DNA from: Enterobacter hormaechei subsp. hoffmannii
GTDB taxonomy: Bacteria > Pseudomonadota > Gammaproteobacteria > Enterobacterales > Enterobacteriaceae
DNA length: 64,000 bases
Reading direction: 5' to 3'
Assembly: GCF_001729745.1 (NCBI RefSeq)
Contig: NZ_CP017186.1
Coordinates: 1,798,001 to 1,862,000, forward strand
Shown here: positions 1 through 10,748 of the stretch, one piece after another
Numbering within the stretch: the first letter of the stretch is position 1
Layout of the letters: the number at the start of each line of letters is the position of its first letter
Translations under genes and position numbers: made by a program
The notes under the pieces: generated by a model
Seen by the model: the letters and a program-made list of their open reading frames with translations, nothing else
What the model was told of the DNA's origin: nothing
Database searches by the model: none

Positions 1-1
1 T

Positions 2-307
2 TACGGCTTTGCGGGCGATTTGACGGTGAAAGCCGTGCTTACGGAGGGGCAGATGTCGATGGATTTCAATGTCATGACCCGACGGGAGCACTGCCAGGCA
101 AAAGTGCGCGTTGCTACCCGGACGTTCACTACCTTCGCATCACGCGGTGGCGTGGCGTTCGTGTTAAGCGGCGCCTGGCAACTGGGCGATAAATTACTGA
201 CCGCCGATCAGGGCGCCAGCTGGCAAGAGGGCAGCCATACCCTCCGTCTACTGGAAACGAAGGGGTCGCTGCTGTTCAGTGAAATTACCTGGCTGCCGGG
301 TCATTGA
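2..307 (+). CDS. ves: Ves (HutD/Ves cupin family), C-terminal part, cut by window edge
   Basis: The reading frame is open from base 2 to the TGA at 305-307, so about 101 codons of the C-terminal part are present and the start lies outside the window. The sequence around YGFAGD and the beta-rich tail ending in ITWLPGH fit the Ves/HutD cupin-like family. In E. coli ves is the neighbour of cho, and that order is kept here. The gene meets cho tail to tail with a 23-bp overlap. Ves has been linked to cold or environmental stress, but its biochemical role is not settled. A TTG at base 20 is in frame but is internal, not the true start. Confidence 0.8.
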   Translation, partial: YGFAGDLTVKAVLTEGQMSMDFNVMTRREHCQAKVRVATRTFTTFASRGGVAFVLSGAWQLGDKLLTADQGASWQEGSHTLRLLETKGSLLFSEITWLPGH

Positions 308-1163
308 GCATGACTATCTCATATTTACCGGTTAACAGCGGCTTACAGAGAATTTTGTAGCCATCCTGATCGAACCCGGCAGGTGTGCGCAGCAGGGCGG
401 CAGCGTCATCCAGACTTTCAACCGCGCCAAGCCAGAGCCAGTTGCGGATGACGTGATAGTGCGTCATCGCATCGCGGGTCTCTTTCAACGCCACCGCGCC
501 TTCCCACGGCCAGCAGTTGACGCTGATTGAGGCCAGGCCAGCCATAAACCGGGCATGATGTTCTTCAACGCTCTCTTTTCCACAGCACGCCCCGGCGCAG
601 CGTTTCAACGCGGAGCGGAAACAGGCGCGACCGCGGGTAGTCGCTTCCAGTCCTAACAGGCCGTAACAAAGCTGTAATTCATCAGCAAGGGATTGCAGAG
701 TTTGCAGTGCGGCACGTTTGTTGGCAAACAGACCGTAAAGATTCGGTTCATGCGAAAAATCCACTTCCCGGGCATAAACGACCTGCGGTTTTCCCGCGTT
801 AACCTGCAAGGAACACAGCTGGCGGTTGCGGCGCAGGCGTTTGTTAAACAGCGGCTGCTGTTCCTTGATGAGCCGGGCTTCGAGCAGAAGCGCGCCCAGT
901 TCACCTGCCGTCTCGATCCAGGTGATCCGCCGGGACTGTCTGAGCATCGACGCTTCGTCCGGCGTACGCAGGTGCGACATCACCCGACTGCGGATATTTA
1001 CGCTTTTGCCGATATAGAGCGGCATGGTGTCGCTGTCGCCGTGGAAGAAATAGACGCCAGGCTGTTTAGGCAGCGCCTCAAGCCAGGGGCGAAGATGCTC
1101 GGGATATTCGTAGATAGCCGCCGCTTCAAACTCAAGACGCGGGGCGGATTGACGCCTGCTCAC
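285..1163 (-). CDS. cho: Excinuclease Cho (UvrC N-terminal homologue)
   Basis: SOS endonuclease that makes the 3' incision in UvrAB-dependent nucleotide excision repair. The GIY-YIG nuclease domain is visible near residues 40-65 (PGVYFFHG ... LYIGKS), followed by UvrC-like sequence with [12 protein letters not shown] and the Cys-rich CAGACCGKE segment. I chose the GTG at 1163-1161 (292 aa): the protein then begins [12 protein letters not shown], matching the E. coli N-terminus as I remember it, and GGAG lies 8 nt upstream. An ATG start at 1190 would add nine residues, but it would put the LexA box inside the coding region. The upstream gene nadE is on the same strand, 115 bp away. Confidence 0.93.
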   Translation of the reverse strand: MSRRQSAPRLEFEAAAIYEYPEHLRPWLEALPKQPGVYFFHGDSDTMPLYIGKSVNIRSRVMSHLRTPDEASMLRQSRRITWIETAGELGALLLEARLIKEQQPLFNKRLRRNRQLCSLQVNAGKPQVVYAREVDFSHEPNLYGLFANKRAALQTLQSLADELQLCYGLLGLEATTRGRACFRSALKRCAGACCGKESVEEHHARFMAGLASISVNCWPWEGAVALKETRDAMTHYHVIRNWLWLGAVESLDDAAALLRTPAGFDQDGYKILCKPLLTGKYEIVMLNDPAAR

Positions 1164-1178
1164 ATACTGCTCCATATA

Positions 1179-1194
1179 CTGTTCAGGCATACAG
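1179..1194 (-). promoter_or_regulatory. LexA box of cho
   Basis: CTGT-N8-ACAG, a full LexA consensus core, lies 15 bp upstream of the chosen GTG start. cho is SOS-regulated in E. coli. The palindrome covers the alternative ATG at 1188-1190, which argues for the GTG start. Confidence 0.88.
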
Positions 1195-1222
1195 TGTAGC
1201 AGGTGTTTGGTGGTTAAAAAAG

Positions 1223-1255
1223 AGCCGGGTGGCGGTTACGCCTTACCCGGCCTGC
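1223..1255. repeat. REP-type palindrome
   Basis: GCCGGGTGGCGG followed by CGCCTTACCCGGC forms an imperfect hairpin, the standard enterobacterial REP unit, placed between nadE and cho. Related units occur at 38821 and 48858. Confidence 0.8.
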
Positions 1256-1278
1256 AAAACTGAGTTACCGTTTTGCTT

Positions 1279-2106
1279 TTACTTTTTCCAGAAATCATCA
1301 AACACCGTAATGGGTGGACGGCGTTTGTGCTCGGTTTTCAGATACCAGCCTTCAATAATTTTTGCGGTACCTTCGTCGAGCGTTTTGCCTTCCAGATAAT
1401 CATCGATGTTGTCATAGGTCACACCCAGCGCGGCTTCATCCGGCAGGGAAGGGCGATCGTCTTCCAGGTCTGCCGTTGGCGCCTTCTTATACAGGTGCTC
1501 CGGGCAGCCCAACGCCGCCAGCAGTTGCTTACCCTGACGCTTGTTCAGGCGGAAGAGGGGGTTGATGTCCGTGCCGCCATCGCCGTATTTGGTGAAGAAA
1601 CCGGTGATGGCTTCCGCGGCGTGGTCGGTGCCGACGACGACCCCTTTGGTCATCCCTGCGATACTGTACTGCGCTTTCATGCGCTCACGGGCTTTCTCGT
1701 TGCCACGAACAAAATCGCTCAGTTCAATACCGGCTTCACGCAAGGCCTGCTCGCTTGCCAGCACCGAACCTTTGATGTTTACGGTAAGAACACGGTCCGG
1801 CTGAATAAAGGCGATCGCATCCTGACAGTCCTGCTCGTCGGCCTGCACGCCATACGGCAGACGTACGGCAATAAATTGCAGTGCGGTGTCACCGGTCTCG
1901 TCACGCAGCTCGGTGATGGCCATCTGGCTAAGTTTACCGGCCAGAGTGGAGTCCTGACCGCCGCTGATACCCAGTACCAGCGTCTTCAGGAAAGGGTGTG
2001 CGGACAGGTAAGCTTTCAAAAAATCAACGCTACGACGGATCTCTTCATTGGCATTAATCGCAGGTTTCGCGCCCAGCGCCTGAATAATTTCTTGTTGCAG
2101 AGCCAT
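1279..2106 (-). CDS. nadE: NH3-dependent NAD+ synthetase
   Basis: Catalyses the last step of NAD synthesis, converting deamido-NAD to NAD with ammonia and ATP in the cytoplasm. The ATP-pyrophosphatase P-loop [14 protein letters not shown] is at about residues 45-58, and the family segments [20 protein letters not shown] and [18 protein letters not shown] follow. Starting at the ATG at 2106 gives 275 aa, the E. coli length, with GGGAGGG just upstream. The longer frame from 2130 adds eight residues without support. It is divergent from osmE. Confidence 0.97.
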   Translation of the reverse strand: MALQQEIIQALGAKPAINANEEIRRSVDFLKAYLSAHPFLKTLVLGISGGQDSTLAGKLSQMAITELRDETGDTALQFIAVRLPYGVQADEQDCQDAIAFIQPDRVLTVNIKGSVLASEQALREAGIELSDFVRGNEKARERMKAQYSIAGMTKGVVVGTDHAAEAITGFFTKYGDGGTDINPLFRLNKRQGKQLLAALGCPEHLYKKAPTADLEDDRPSLPDEAALGVTYDNIDDYLEGKTLDEGTAKIIEGWYLKTEHKRRPPITVFDDFWKK

Positions 2107-2337
2107 TACGCCCTCCCTATGCAGAACCAAACAGAAAGTGTGATCTGTTAAAACTAACCCTTTGTCGGGGAAACGACAAGGATCACAGTTTTGAGTGTAC
2201 TGTTTTACAGCGATTTAGCAGCTTATCGTTGTTTTATTAGAATTTTCCGAAATTCGTCTGGCGTAACTCGCAAAGTTGAACAATAGTAATTTTTATCCCA
2301 TGCTTAGTTAACACGCTGATAAACAAGAGGACGGAAT

Positions 2338-2682
2338 ATGAACAAGAACGTAGCAGGAATTTTAAGCGCAGCGGCGGTACTGACTATGCTGGCTGGGTGT
2401 ACAGCTTACGATCGCACCACAGATCAGTTCACACAGCCAGTGGTAAAAGACGTCAAAAAAGGCATGACGCGTTCCCAGGTTGCAGCCATTGCCGGTAAAC
2501 CTTCTTCAGAAGTCACTATGATCCACGCGCGTGGCACCTGCCAGACCTATATTCTGGGTCAACGTAATGGTAAGGCAGAAACCTACTTTGTCGCCCTGGA
2601 TGATACCGGTCACGTGATCAATTCGGGCTACCAGACCTGCGCTGAATACGACACCGATCCACAGGCACCTAAGGCGCAGTAA
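2338..2682 (+). CDS. osmE: Osmotically inducible lipoprotein OsmE
   Basis: Small lipoprotein of 114 aa. The signal peptide ends in the lipobox LAGC with the lipidated Cys near residue 21, and the mature part carries a SmpA/OmlA-type fold ([16 protein letters not shown]). E. coli OsmE is induced by high osmolarity and in stationary phase. The start has a good upstream GAGGACGG. A strong terminator follows, so it is monocistronic. The 231-bp gap to nadE must hold both divergent promoters. Confidence 0.95.
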   Translation: MNKNVAGILSAAAVLTMLAGCTAYDRTTDQFTQPVVKDVKKGMTRSQVAAIAGKPSSEVTMIHARGTCQTYILGQRNGKAETYFVALDDTGHVINSGYQTCAEYDTDPQAPKAQ

Positions 2683-2706
2683 CCGCGCTTGCCTGAAAGT
2701 GTTAAC

Positions 2707-2732
2707 AAACCGGCCTGATGGCCGGTTTTTTT
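2707..2732 (+). terminator. Rho-independent terminator of osmE
   Basis: AAACCGGCC-TGAT-GGCCGGTTT hairpin followed by a run of T. Confidence 0.92.
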
Positions 2733-2746
2733 ATGCATACGTAAAT

Positions 2747-2769
2747 CTTATTTCTTAGCGCGAAATATT
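2747..2769. promoter_or_regulatory. Candidate NagC operator upstream of chb operon
   Basis: Inverted repeat TATTTC-TTAGCGC-GAAATA (arms 2749-2754 and 2762-2767) resembles NagC operators. NagC represses the chb operon in E. coli. The site lies about 200 bp before chbB. Confidence 0.6.
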
Positions 2770-2776
2770 TGCCTGA

Positions 2777-2796
2777 AATGTGAAGGTAGTCAACAA
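2777..2796. promoter_or_regulatory. Candidate CRP site upstream of chb operon
   Basis: TGTGA-N6-TCAAC matches 8 of 10 conserved CRP positions, and the chb operon is CRP-activated in E. coli. A possible -10 (TATACT, 2858-2863) lies about 80 bp further on. Confidence 0.45.
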
Positions 2797-2963
2797 GCCA
2801 GGTCAATGAGAGACAATTTGAGTCTATCCAGAATTATCCCCTCCCTGTACCATTGCGTATACTCACTTCAACGACAAACAATGTTCAGCACACTGCCCGT
2901 CAGCCAGGATAGCGAGTCGAGTGATAGCGCGACGGCGGTCAGACCAATAAGAGGGAAATTATC

Positions 2964-3281
2964 ATGGAAAAGAAACATATCTACTTGTTCTGCTCTGCGG
3001 GCATGTCCACTTCGCTGCTGGTTTCAAAAATGCGCGCGCAGGCCGAAAAATATGAAGTCCCTGTGGTGATTGAGGCGTTTCCGGAAACGCTGGCGGGCGA
3101 AAAGGGCCAGACAGCAGATGTAATTTTACTCGGGCCGCAAATCGCTTATATGCTGCCAGAAATTCAACGTTTGCTCCCTAATAAGCCGGTCGAAGTGATC
3201 GATTCCGTTTTATACGGCAAGATTGATGGTTTAGGTGTATTAAAAGCTGCTGTTGCGGCGATTAAAAAAGCTGCTAATTAA
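2964..3281 (+). CDS. chbB: PTS chitobiose-specific EIIB
   Basis: Cytoplasmic EIIB of the lactose/cellobiose PTS family, 105 aa. The phosphocysteine is Cys10 in [10 protein letters not shown]. It takes phosphate from ChbA and passes it to N,N'-diacetylchitobiose entering through ChbC. It is the first gene of chbBCARFG, with GAGGGAAATTATC before the ATG. The longer overlapping frame that starts at 2806 is a shadow. Expression is expected to depend on ChbR, NagC and CRP. Confidence 0.97.
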   Translation: MEKKHIYLFCSAGMSTSLLVSKMRAQAEKYEVPVVIEAFPETLAGEKGQTADVILLGPQIAYMLPEIQRLLPNKPVEVIDSVLYGKIDGLGVLKAAVAAIKKAAN

Positions 3282-3293
3282 TTTTTTATTTTT

Positions 3294-3313
3294 CCCGTCA
3301 AAGAGTTATTTCA
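3294..3313 (+). promoter_or_regulatory. ChiX sRNA pairing site (sRNA trap) in chbB-chbC spacer
   Basis: CCCGTCAAAGAG followed by ATTTCA after two mismatches is complementary to the seed of the E. coli sRNA ChiX (MicM), recalled as containing CUCUUUGACGGG. In E. coli and Salmonella this spacer titrates ChiX and so relieves silencing of the chitoporin gene. The 12 uninterrupted complementary bases are seen directly; function is inferred from the known system. Confidence 0.85.
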
Positions 3314-3361
3314 CACACAATACGCCGTAACGGTCGTTGCGGCATTTAAGGGTATTTTCCT

Positions 3362-4720
3362 ATGAGTAAAGTCATCGCTTCACTTGAAAAGGTACTCCTT
3401 CCTTTTGCTGTTAAAATAGGAAAGCAGCCTCACGTTAATGCCATTAAGAACGGCTTTATTAAATTAATGCCGTTGACATTAGCCGGGGCAATGTTCGTTT
3501 TAATTAACAACGTTTTTCTCAGCTTTGGAGAAGGTTCCTTTTTTTATTCATTAGGAATTAGGTTAGATGCTTCCACTATTGAAACCCTTAATGGTTTAAA
3601 AGCCATTGGCGGCAACGTATACAACGGTACGTTGGGTATTATGTCGCTAATGGCGCCTTTCTTTATTGGAATGGCCCTGGCGGAAGAGCGTAAGGTGGAT
3701 CCGCTGGCGGCGGGCTTACTGTCCATTGCCGCGTTTATGACCGTCACGCCGTACAGCGTGGGCGACGCTTACGCCGTGGGCGCCAACTGGCTGGGTGGGG
3801 CAAACATTATTTCCGGTATTATTATCGGACTGGTGGTGGCCGAAATGTTCACCTTTATTATTCGCCGCAACTGGGTTATCCGCTTGCCGGATAGCGTTCC
3901 GGCCTCTGTTTCTCGTTCATTTTCCGCGTTGATACCGGGCTTCATTATCCTCTCCATCATGGGGATTATTGCCTGGGCGCTCTCTCACTGGGGGACTAAC
4001 TTCCACCAGATCATTATGGACTCTATCTCAACGCCGCTGGCGTCGATGGGTAGCGTGGTCGGTTGGGCGTATGTCATCTTTACCTCCCTGCTGTGGTTCT
4101 TCGGCGTGCATGGTTCACTGGCACTGGCGGCGCTGGACAGCGGTATTATGACCCCGTGGGCACTGGAAAACGTCGCGCTTTACCAGCAGTACGGCTCCGT
4201 CGATGCGGCGCTGGCGGCCGGTAAAACCTTCCATGTGTGGGCGAAGCCGATGCTTGACTCCTATATCTTCCTGGGCGGTACCGGGGCGACGCTGGGTCTG
4301 ATCATCGCGGTCTTTATTGTCTCTCGCCGCGCCGACCATCGTCAGGTTGCGAAGCTGGCCCTGCCGTCAGGCATCTTCCAGATTAACGAGCCGATCCTGT
4401 TTGGTCTGCCAATTATCATGAACCCGGTGATGTTCATTCCATTCATCCTGGTTCAGCCGCTGCTGGCCGCGATTACGCTGACGGCGTATTACCTGGGCAT
4501 TATCCCGCCGGTGACCAACATTGCGCCGTGGACGATGCCAGCTGGTCTGGGCGCGTTCTTCAACACCAACGGTAGCGTGGCCGCCTTCCTGCTGGCGATA
4601 TTCAACCTCGGGATTGCAACCCTGCTCTACATGCCGTTCGTGGCGATTGCGAACAAGGCTGCAACGGTTATCGATGAAGAAGAGAGCGAAGAGGATATCG
4701 CCCTCGCACTGAAATTCTAA
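3362..4720 (+). CDS. chbC: PTS chitobiose-specific EIIC permease
   Basis: Inner-membrane sugar channel of the chitobiose PTS, 452 aa, the same length as I recall for E. coli ChbC. Around ten hydrophobic segments are visible, with family signatures [25 protein letters not shown] and [23 protein letters not shown]; the latter region includes the conserved NEP motif that contributes to substrate binding. It is separated from chbB by an 80-bp spacer with the ChiX target. The acidic C-terminal tail ([14 protein letters not shown]) is cytoplasmic. Confidence 0.97.
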   Translation: MSKVIASLEKVLLPFAVKIGKQPHVNAIKNGFIKLMPLTLAGAMFVLINNVFLSFGEGSFFYSLGIRLDASTIETLNGLKAIGGNVYNGTLGIMSLMAPFFIGMALAEERKVDPLAAGLLSIAAFMTVTPYSVGDAYAVGANWLGGANIISGIIIGLVVAEMFTFIIRRNWVIRLPDSVPASVSRSFSALIPGFIILSIMGIIAWALSHWGTNFHQIIMDSISTPLASMGSVVGWAYVIFTSLLWFFGVHGSLALAALDSGIMTPWALENVALYQQYGSVDAALAAGKTFHVWAKPMLDSYIFLGGTGATLGLIIAVFIVSRRADHRQVAKLALPSGIFQINEPILFGLPIIMNPVMFIPFILVQPLLAAITLTAYYLGIIPPVTNIAPWTMPAGLGAFFNTNGSVAAFLLAIFNLGIATLLYMPFVAIANKAATVIDEEESEEDIALALKF

Positions 4721-4767
4721 AATTGCACGGCGCGGGGCAGCCCGCGCCAGCGTAAAGGAGCTTAAAG

Positions 4768-5115
4768 ATGTTAGATTTAGAGAGTATCGTTGCCGAAGAA
4801 ACCGCAGTGAACGATCTGGAAGAGGTGGTGATGGGGCTCATCATCAATTCCGGGCAGGCGCGAAGCCTGGCGTATGCGGCGCTTAAGCAGGCTAAGCAGG
4901 GCGATTTTGTTGCCGCGAAAACCATGATGGAGCAGTCCCGTACGGCGTTAAACGAAGCGCATCTGGTGCAGACGAAACTCATCGAAAGCGACCAGGGCGA
5001 AGGAAAGATGAAAGTGAGTCTGGTGCTGGTACATGCGCAGGATCACCTGATGACCTCCATGCTGGCGCGCGAGATGGTAGCGGAGCTCATCGAGCTTCAC
5101 GAGAAGATGCAGTAA
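4768..5115 (+). CDS. chbA: PTS chitobiose-specific EIIA
   Basis: EIIA of the lactose/cellobiose family, 115 aa, an all-helical trimer in known structures. The phosphoryl-accepting His is His89 in LVLVHAQDH. It accepts phosphate from HPr and hands it to ChbB. The RBS AAAGGAG is well placed. It sits third in the operon, 47 bp after chbC. Confidence 0.97.
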   Translation: MLDLESIVAEETAVNDLEEVVMGLIINSGQARSLAYAALKQAKQGDFVAAKTMMEQSRTALNEAHLVQTKLIESDQGEGKMKVSLVLVHAQDHLMTSMLAREMVAELIELHEKMQ

Positions 5116-5144
5116 GTCTGAACAGGCACCAGGAGGTCAGCACG

Positions 5145-5963
5145 ATGGAAATCAAAACCGCACATGAGCAGCAGCTGTTTAATGGCAAGAATTTTCACGT
5201 GGTGATTTACAACAAAACGGAGAGCGCCAGCGGTCTGCACCAGCATGACTACTACGAGTTCACGATTGTTCTGACCGGCCGCTACTATCAGGAGATTAAC
5301 GGTAAGCGCGTCCTGCTTGAGCGTGGCGATTTCGTCTTCCTGCCGATGGGGTCCTATCACCAGAGCTTTTATGAGTTTGGTGCGACGCGCATTCTTAACG
5401 TAGGGGTGAGCAGGCGTTTCTTCGAGAAGCACTATCTGCCGCTGGTTCCGTTCTGCTTTGTGGCGTCACAGGTCTATCGCGTTAAAAATGAGTTTATGAC
5501 CTGGATTGAAACGGTTATCGCCTCGCTGAATTTCCGCGACAATGAATTTGATGAATTTATTGAAACCGTGACGTTCTACGTCATGAACCGTCTTCGCCAT
5601 CACCGTGAAGAACAGCAGGTGGTGGATGATATTCCTCAGTGGCTGCGCAGTACCGTGGAGCTGATGCACGACAAAGGACAGTTCAGCGATAACGCCCTGG
5701 AAAACATGGTGGCGCTGTCGGGTAAATCGCAGGAATATTTAACGCGTGCCACGCAGCGCTATTACCGTAAAACGCCTGTTCAAATTATTAATGAAATCCG
5801 CATCAATTTTGCCAAAAAACAGCTGGAAATTACTAACTACTCTGTCACCGATATCGCTTACGAATCGGGTTACAGCAGCCCCAGCCTGTTTATTAAAACC
5901 TTTAAGAAAATGACTTCATTCACACCGAACAGTTACCGCAAAAATTTAACGGTAATTAATTAA
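5145..5963 (+). CDS. chbR: AraC-type regulator of the chb operon
   Basis: Dual regulator of chitobiose use. The N-terminal cupin sensor domain contains [15 protein letters not shown] and [10 protein letters not shown]; the C-terminal AraC DNA-binding domain has two HTH motifs ending in [27 protein letters not shown] near residues 220-250. The 272-aa product starts after a GGAGG RBS. In E. coli ChbR represses without inducer and activates with chitobiose-6-P derivatives that ChbG has deacetylated. The gene is inside its own target operon. Confidence 0.96.
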   Translation: MEIKTAHEQQLFNGKNFHVVIYNKTESASGLHQHDYYEFTIVLTGRYYQEINGKRVLLERGDFVFLPMGSYHQSFYEFGATRILNVGVSRRFFEKHYLPLVPFCFVASQVYRVKNEFMTWIETVIASLNFRDNEFDEFIETVTFYVMNRLRHHREEQQVVDDIPQWLRSTVELMHDKGQFSDNALENMVALSGKSQEYLTRATQRYYRKTPVQIINEIRINFAKKQLEITNYSVTDIAYESGYSSPSLFIKTFKKMTSFTPNSYRKNLTVIN

Positions 5964-6071
5964 CTTTCGGCGGTTATCCGCCAGGAATATTGACGTAATG
6001 GCTTGCCCAAATAGCGGGAAGAGTACGCTATACCTTGCAGGCGATTACCCTGATAAGCTAAGGGAGAGTTT

Positions 6072-7427
6072 ATGCAAAAGAAATTAAAAGTCGTAACCAT
6101 TGGTGGCGGCAGCAGCTATACCCCGGAATTACTTGAAGGTTTCCTGAAACGTTATCATGAATTACCGGTCAGCGAATTATGGCTGGTGGATGTTGAAGAA
6201 GGTCAGGAGAAGCTAAATATTATTTTTGAACTGTGCAAACGCATGGTTGAAAAAGCAGGCGTGCCTTTAACCGTGCATAAAACGCTGGATCGCCGCCTGG
6301 CGCTGAAAGATGCTGACTTCGTGACCACCCAGCTGCGCGTCGGCCAGCTGAAGGCGCGTGAGCTGGACGAGCGTATTCCGCTGAGCCACGGTTATCTGGG
6401 CCAGGAAACCAACGGGGCAGGTGGCCTGTTTAAAGGTCTGCGTACGATTCCGGTCATTTTTGACATCATTAAAGACGTGGAGGAGATCTGCCCGAACGCG
6501 TGGGTGATTAACTTTACCAACCCGGCCGGGATGGTCACCGAGGCAGTCTATCGTCACACCGGTTTCAAACGCTTTATCGGCGTCTGCAATATTCCGATCG
6601 GCATGAAGATGTTCATCCGCGATGTGCTGGCGCTGACCGATAACGATGAATTGTCCATTGACCTGTTCGGCCTGAACCACATGGTCTTTATCAAAGATGT
6701 GATTGTGAACGGGCAATCGCGCTTTGCGGAACTGCTTGATGGCGTTGCCTCTGGTCGCCTGACCGCGGCCTCGGTGAAAAACATCTTCGATCTGCCGTTC
6801 AGCGAAGGGCTGATCCGCTCCCTGAATCTGCTGCCGTGCTCGTATCTGCTTTACTACTTCAAGCAGAAAGAGATGCTGGCGATTGAAATGGGCGAATACT
6901 ACAAAGGTGGCGCACGCGCTCAGGTTGTGCAGAAAGTAGAGAAGCAGCTTTTTGATTTGTATAAAGATCCGAACCTGAACGTCAAACCGAAAGAGCTTGA
7001 GCAGCGCGGTGGGGCATACTATTCAGATGCCGCGTGTGAAGTGATCAACGCCATTTACAATGACAAGCAGGCCGAGCACTATGTGAACGTTCCGCATCAT
7101 GGGCACATCGACAATATCCCGGCAGACTGGGCCGTAGAGATGACCTGCATCCTTGGGCGCGAGGGTGCAAAACCGCATCCCCGCATTACCCACTTCGACG
7201 ATAAGGTGATGGGGCTGATTCACACCATCAAAGGCTTTGAAGTGGCGGCGAGCAATGCGGCCCTGAGCGGCGAGCTGAATGACGTGCTGCTGGCGCTGAA
7301 TCTCAGCCCGCTGGTGCATTCTGACCGTGACGCTGAAAAACTCGCGAGTGAGATGATCCTGGCGCATGAGAAATGGCTGCCAAACTTTGCTGCAACGGTT
7401 GAGAAACTGAAACTCACACACCGTTAA
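6072..7427 (+). CDS. chbF: 6-phospho-beta-glucosidase, GH4
   Basis: Glycoside hydrolase family 4 enzyme, 451 aa, cleaving monodeacetylated chitobiose-6-phosphate with NAD+ and Mn2+. The N-terminal Rossmann motif [16 protein letters not shown], the metal-site Cys in GVCNIPIG and the His in FGLNHM are all present. A 108-bp spacer separates it from chbR; the start has AAGGGAGAG upstream. It is the fifth operon gene and is followed by chbG after 11 bp. Confidence 0.96.
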   Translation: MQKKLKVVTIGGGSSYTPELLEGFLKRYHELPVSELWLVDVEEGQEKLNIIFELCKRMVEKAGVPLTVHKTLDRRLALKDADFVTTQLRVGQLKARELDERIPLSHGYLGQETNGAGGLFKGLRTIPVIFDIIKDVEEICPNAWVINFTNPAGMVTEAVYRHTGFKRFIGVCNIPIGMKMFIRDVLALTDNDELSIDLFGLNHMVFIKDVIVNGQSRFAELLDGVASGRLTAASVKNIFDLPFSEGLIRSLNLLPCSYLLYYFKQKEMLAIEMGEYYKGGARAQVVQKVEKQLFDLYKDPNLNVKPKELEQRGGAYYSDAACEVINAIYNDKQAEHYVNVPHHGHIDNIPADWAVEMTCILGREGAKPHPRITHFDDKVMGLIHTIKGFEVAASNAALSGELNDVLLALNLSPLVHSDRDAEKLASEMILAHEKWLPNFAATVEKLKLTHR

Positions 7428-7438
7428 GAGGAGGCGCG

Positions 7439-8188
7439 ATGGAAAACCTGCTGATCGTCAATGCCGATGATTTCGGCCTGTCAAAAGGGCAGAACTACGG
7501 CATTATCGAAGCCTGTCGCCGGGGCGTCGTGACCTCTACAACAGCGCTCATCAACGGTGAGGCGGTGGAACATGCGGCGCAGTTAAGCCGTGAGCTGCCC
7601 GAACTGGGCGTGGGCATGCACTTTGTGCTGACGCTTGGGTTGCCCCTTTCACCGATGCCGGGGCTGACGCGCGACGGGCAACTGGGTAAATGGATTTGGG
7701 AAATGGCGGAGCAGGACGCTTTGCCGCTTGATGAGATTGCCCGCGAGCTGGACTGCCAGTTTAACCGCTTTGTGGATGTGTTTGGCCGCGAGCCCACCCA
7801 TATCGACAGTCATCATCATGTGCATATGATCCCGGCGATTTTCCCGCTTGTGGCAGAGTTTGCGCAACGTAAAGGCGTGGCGATGCGCGTGGATCGGGAG
7901 GTGCGCGGGTTGCCGGACGTCGCGGTGACGTCAACGGAGGGGTTCAGCAGCGCATTTTATGGCGACGAGATCGACGAAGCGCTGTTCCTGAAGGTGCTGG
8001 ATGACTCCGCCGCAAAAGGGGAGCGCTCGCTTGAGGTAATGGCGCACCCGGCGTTTGTCGATGAGATAGTACGTAAGAGCGCCTACTGCTGGCCGCGTCT
8101 GGCAGAACTGGATGTGCTGACATCGGCGTCGTTAAAGTATGCGATTGCCGAGCGTGGGTATCGTCTGGGGACGTTCAGGGATCTTTGA
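7439..8188 (+). CDS. chbG: Chitooligosaccharide deacetylase
   Basis: YdjC-family deacetylase, 249 aa. It removes one acetyl group from chitobiose- and chitotriose-6-phosphate, which creates the ChbR inducer and the ChbF substrate. Metal-binding motifs are NADDFG near residue 8, GMHFVLT near residue 60 and [10 protein letters not shown] near residue 120. It is the last gene of the operon, with GAGGAGG just before the ATG and a strong terminator behind. Confidence 0.96.
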   Translation: MENLLIVNADDFGLSKGQNYGIIEACRRGVVTSTTALINGEAVEHAAQLSRELPELGVGMHFVLTLGLPLSPMPGLTRDGQLGKWIWEMAEQDALPLDEIARELDCQFNRFVDVFGREPTHIDSHHHVHMIPAIFPLVAEFAQRKGVAMRVDREVRGLPDVAVTSTEGFSSAFYGDEIDEALFLKVLDDSAAKGERSLEVMAHPAFVDEIVRKSAYCWPRLAELDVLTSASLKYAIAERGYRLGTFRDL

Positions 8189-8215
8189 GGCAAAGCCCGG
8201 TGGCGAGGTAAAAGC

Positions 8216-8244
8216 AAAACGGTAACCTTTTGGTTACCGTTTTT
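8216..8244 (+). terminator. Terminator of chb operon
   Basis: Perfect 12-bp stem AAAACGGTAACC / GGTTACCGTTTT with a T4 loop and a following T run. The symmetric A/T flanks could let it also serve the convergent katE transcript. Confidence 0.95.
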
Positions 8245-8252
8245 ATTGTTTT

Positions 8253-8286
8253 CTCCCTCTCCCAGGGGAGAGGGCCGGGGTGAGGG
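8253..8286. repeat. Dispersed CCCTCTCCC palindromic repeat, copy 1
   Basis: CCCTCTCCCAGGGGAGAGGG followed by CCGGGGTGAGGG. A near-identical copy in opposite orientation lies at 38772-38804. It is an intergenic repeat of a type common in Enterobacter and relatives, placed between convergent chbG and katE. Confidence 0.75.
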
Positions 8287-8297
8287 CTTCAGGTTTT

Positions 8298-10547
8298 TTA
8301 CGCCGGTATCTGGTCAATCTTACTGCTGCGCGACCACACGCGGTGCGCGGCGAGCAGGTCAAACAACCGGGTCATAAACGCATCGTCAATGTTATCACCT
8401 TCGACAATGCCTTCTTCCCCTTGATCCGGTACCTTCAGCAGAGATTTAAACTTCCGCGCATCGCCTGCCAGGGCGATTGGCTTCAGGTGCTTATAGGCTT
8501 CCAGCAGATAATAGGCGGCATCACCGTTACCGAGCAGGCTCTCAACGTCGCCGCACGGCATAATCACCGCGTCAACCGTCAGCGACGGTGCCCCGGCGAA
8601 GGTCGCGGCAATCGGCAGGACGGAGCCATCGTCGGCTGTCACTTCACCCATGCGGGAGTAAAGCAGTTTGGCATGTACGCCCTGGGTTTTGAGCGCCTTC
8701 ATGATCCCCAGCACGTCGCTGGCGCGCGGTTTATCGTTCAGCAGGATAGCCACTACGCGGCCTTTGATCGTCCCGCCAGGTACCGCGTACAGGCTCAGGG
8801 ACGGATCCTTCTTAAGCCCGTTCACGTCTTTAGGCGGTGCAGCATGGCATTGCTCGTCAGTCAGCGTAATGCCGAGATTATTCGCCACGCCCTGGGCAAG
8901 CTGGATATCAATATGCGCCAGATGGTCGACCACGCGCTCGCGAATGTAGGTACGCACCACTTTGCTCAGCTCGAAGCTGAAGCCGCCGATAATGTGCTGC
9001 TGTTCGATCGGGGTCTGGCTGTTCCAGAACAGGCGAGGCTGAGCGTAATATTCGCCGAATGACGGGCTGCGCTCGCGAATTTTTGTTCCGTCCACGCGCT
9101 CCTGATACGACTCGAATCCGCCACGTTTTGGCCCCGGCGGGGTTTCACGCGGCCAGTTATCGTTAATGGAGTTCGGCTCGTAGTTCGCCGGGTTGGTATC
9201 GATATCCTGGCGATGCATCCCGTCACGCTGAAAGTTATGGTACGGACAGGTCGGACGGTTGATTGGGAGCTCATGGAAGTTAGGTCCACCAAGACGGCTG
9301 ATCTGCGTATCGGTGTAAGAGAACAGACGACCCTGCAGCAGCGGATCGTTGGTGAAGTCCAGCCCCGGCACAATATGGCCCGGGTGGAACGCTGCCTGCT
9401 CATTTTCCGCGAAGAAGTTATCCGGGTTGCGGTTAAGCACCATTTTACCCACCAGCTGAACCGGCACCAACTCTTCAGGAATAAGCTTGGTCGGGTCGAG
9501 CAGGTCGAAGTCGAATTTGAACTCGTCTTCTTCCGGGATCAGCTGTAACCCCAGCTCGTATTCCGGGAAATCACCGGCTTCAATGGATTCCCACAGTTCG
9601 CGACGGTGGAAGTCCGGATCGCGTCCGGTCAGCTTCTGCGCTTCATCCCACACCAGCGACGCTTTCCCCGCGACCGGTTTCCAGTGGAAACGCACAAACG
9701 TCGCTTTACCTTCAGCGTTAATCAGACGGAAGGTATGAATACCAAAGCCTTCCATGGTGCGATAGCTGCGCGGGATCCCCCGGTCAGACATCGCCCACAT
9801 CACGTTGTGGAGGGTTTCCGGTTGCAGGGAGACGTAGTCCCAGAATGTGTCATGCGCACTTTGTCCCTGCGGTATGGCCCAGTGTGGTTCTGGTTTTACC
9901 GCATGGACAAAGTCAGGGAACTTATGCGCGTCCTGTATGAAGAAAACCGGGGTGTTATTCCCGACGAGGTCGAAAATGCCCTCTTCGGTATAGAATTTGG
10001 TGGCGAAGCCGCGGATATCACGCACCGTGTCGGCCGAACCCGCGCCGCCCTGTACGGTAGAGAAACGCACAAACACCGGTGTGATTTTGTTCGGATCGGA
10101 AAGGAAATCTGCTTTGGTGATCTCCTTCAGGCTCTTGTACGGCTGGAAATAGCCGTGCGCCGCGGAGCCGCGAGCGTGGACGATACGCTCAGGGATACGC
10201 TCATGGTCGAAATGGGTGATTTTTTCGCGCAGGATGAAATCTTCCAGCAGCGTCGGGCCGCGCGTTCCGGCGCGCAGGGAGTTCTGATCATCGGCAATGC
10301 GAACGCCCTGGTTCGTGGTCAGCGCATGGCCTTCACCGCCCTTGCGGTGAGGATCGAGCGATTTCAGCTTTTCGTTTTCCGTTTCCGGGGCTTTCATGCT
10401 GCCCGGGGCGGTAGGCTGTTCACCCGGTGCGGAAGGACCCGGTGATGGTTTGTGTGAGCCGTCGGCTGGGGCAAGTGAGTCCATTCCCGGTTGAGATTCT
10501 TCAGTCCCATGAATGGGTGACTGATGTGGTTTATCATTGTTCGACAT
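8298..10547 (-). CDS. katE: Catalase HPII, large-subunit monofunctional catalase
   Basis: Haem catalase of 749 aa that decomposes H2O2. The long N-terminal extension rich in Pro/Ser/Gly (residues 1-75) is typical of HPII. The catalytic His is at about residue 124 in [13 protein letters not shown]; the active-site Asn lies in [12 protein letters not shown], and the proximal haem Tyr in RLFSYTDTQ. The C-terminal flavodoxin-like domain ([16 protein letters not shown] onwards) is complete. RBS GGAGAAG precedes the ATG. Stationary-phase RpoS control is known in E. coli; the promoter was not resolved here. Confidence 0.97.
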   Translation of the reverse strand: MSNNDKPHQSPIHGTEESQPGMDSLAPADGSHKPSPGPSAPGEQPTAPGSMKAPETENEKLKSLDPHRKGGEGHALTTNQGVRIADDQNSLRAGTRGPTLLEDFILREKITHFDHERIPERIVHARGSAAHGYFQPYKSLKEITKADFLSDPNKITPVFVRFSTVQGGAGSADTVRDIRGFATKFYTEEGIFDLVGNNTPVFFIQDAHKFPDFVHAVKPEPHWAIPQGQSAHDTFWDYVSLQPETLHNVMWAMSDRGIPRSYRTMEGFGIHTFRLINAEGKATFVRFHWKPVAGKASLVWDEAQKLTGRDPDFHRRELWESIEAGDFPEYELGLQLIPEEDEFKFDFDLLDPTKLIPEELVPVQLVGKMVLNRNPDNFFAENEQAAFHPGHIVPGLDFTNDPLLQGRLFSYTDTQISRLGGPNFHELPINRPTCPYHNFQRDGMHRQDIDTNPANYEPNSINDNWPRETPPGPKRGGFESYQERVDGTKIRERSPSFGEYYAQPRLFWNSQTPIEQQHIIGGFSFELSKVVRTYIRERVVDHLAHIDIQLAQGVANNLGITLTDEQCHAAPPKDVNGLKKDPSLSLYAVPGGTIKGRVVAILLNDKPRASDVLGIMKALKTQGVHAKLLYSRMGEVTADDGSVLPIAATFAGAPSLTVDAVIMPCGDVESLLGNGDAAYYLLEAYKHLKPIALAGDARKFKSLLKVPDQGEEGIVEGDNIDDAFMTRLFDLLAAHRVWSRSSKIDQIPA

Positions 10548-10748
10548 TGCACGCTTCTCCTTTGTTCATTCCTAAAAACCCTATTAAGGATAGAACAATG
10601 TTAAGAATTAGCAGGCGAACTAAGCGTTTTCAGATATTGATTAGCGAAAGGAGCCATCTGCGATACGTCAGGCGCGACGGGCGGGGGGAGAATCGGCTAT
10701 GATAGAAATTTCCTGCTTTAAGAATTTGCTTTAGTGAACCCGTCGCTT

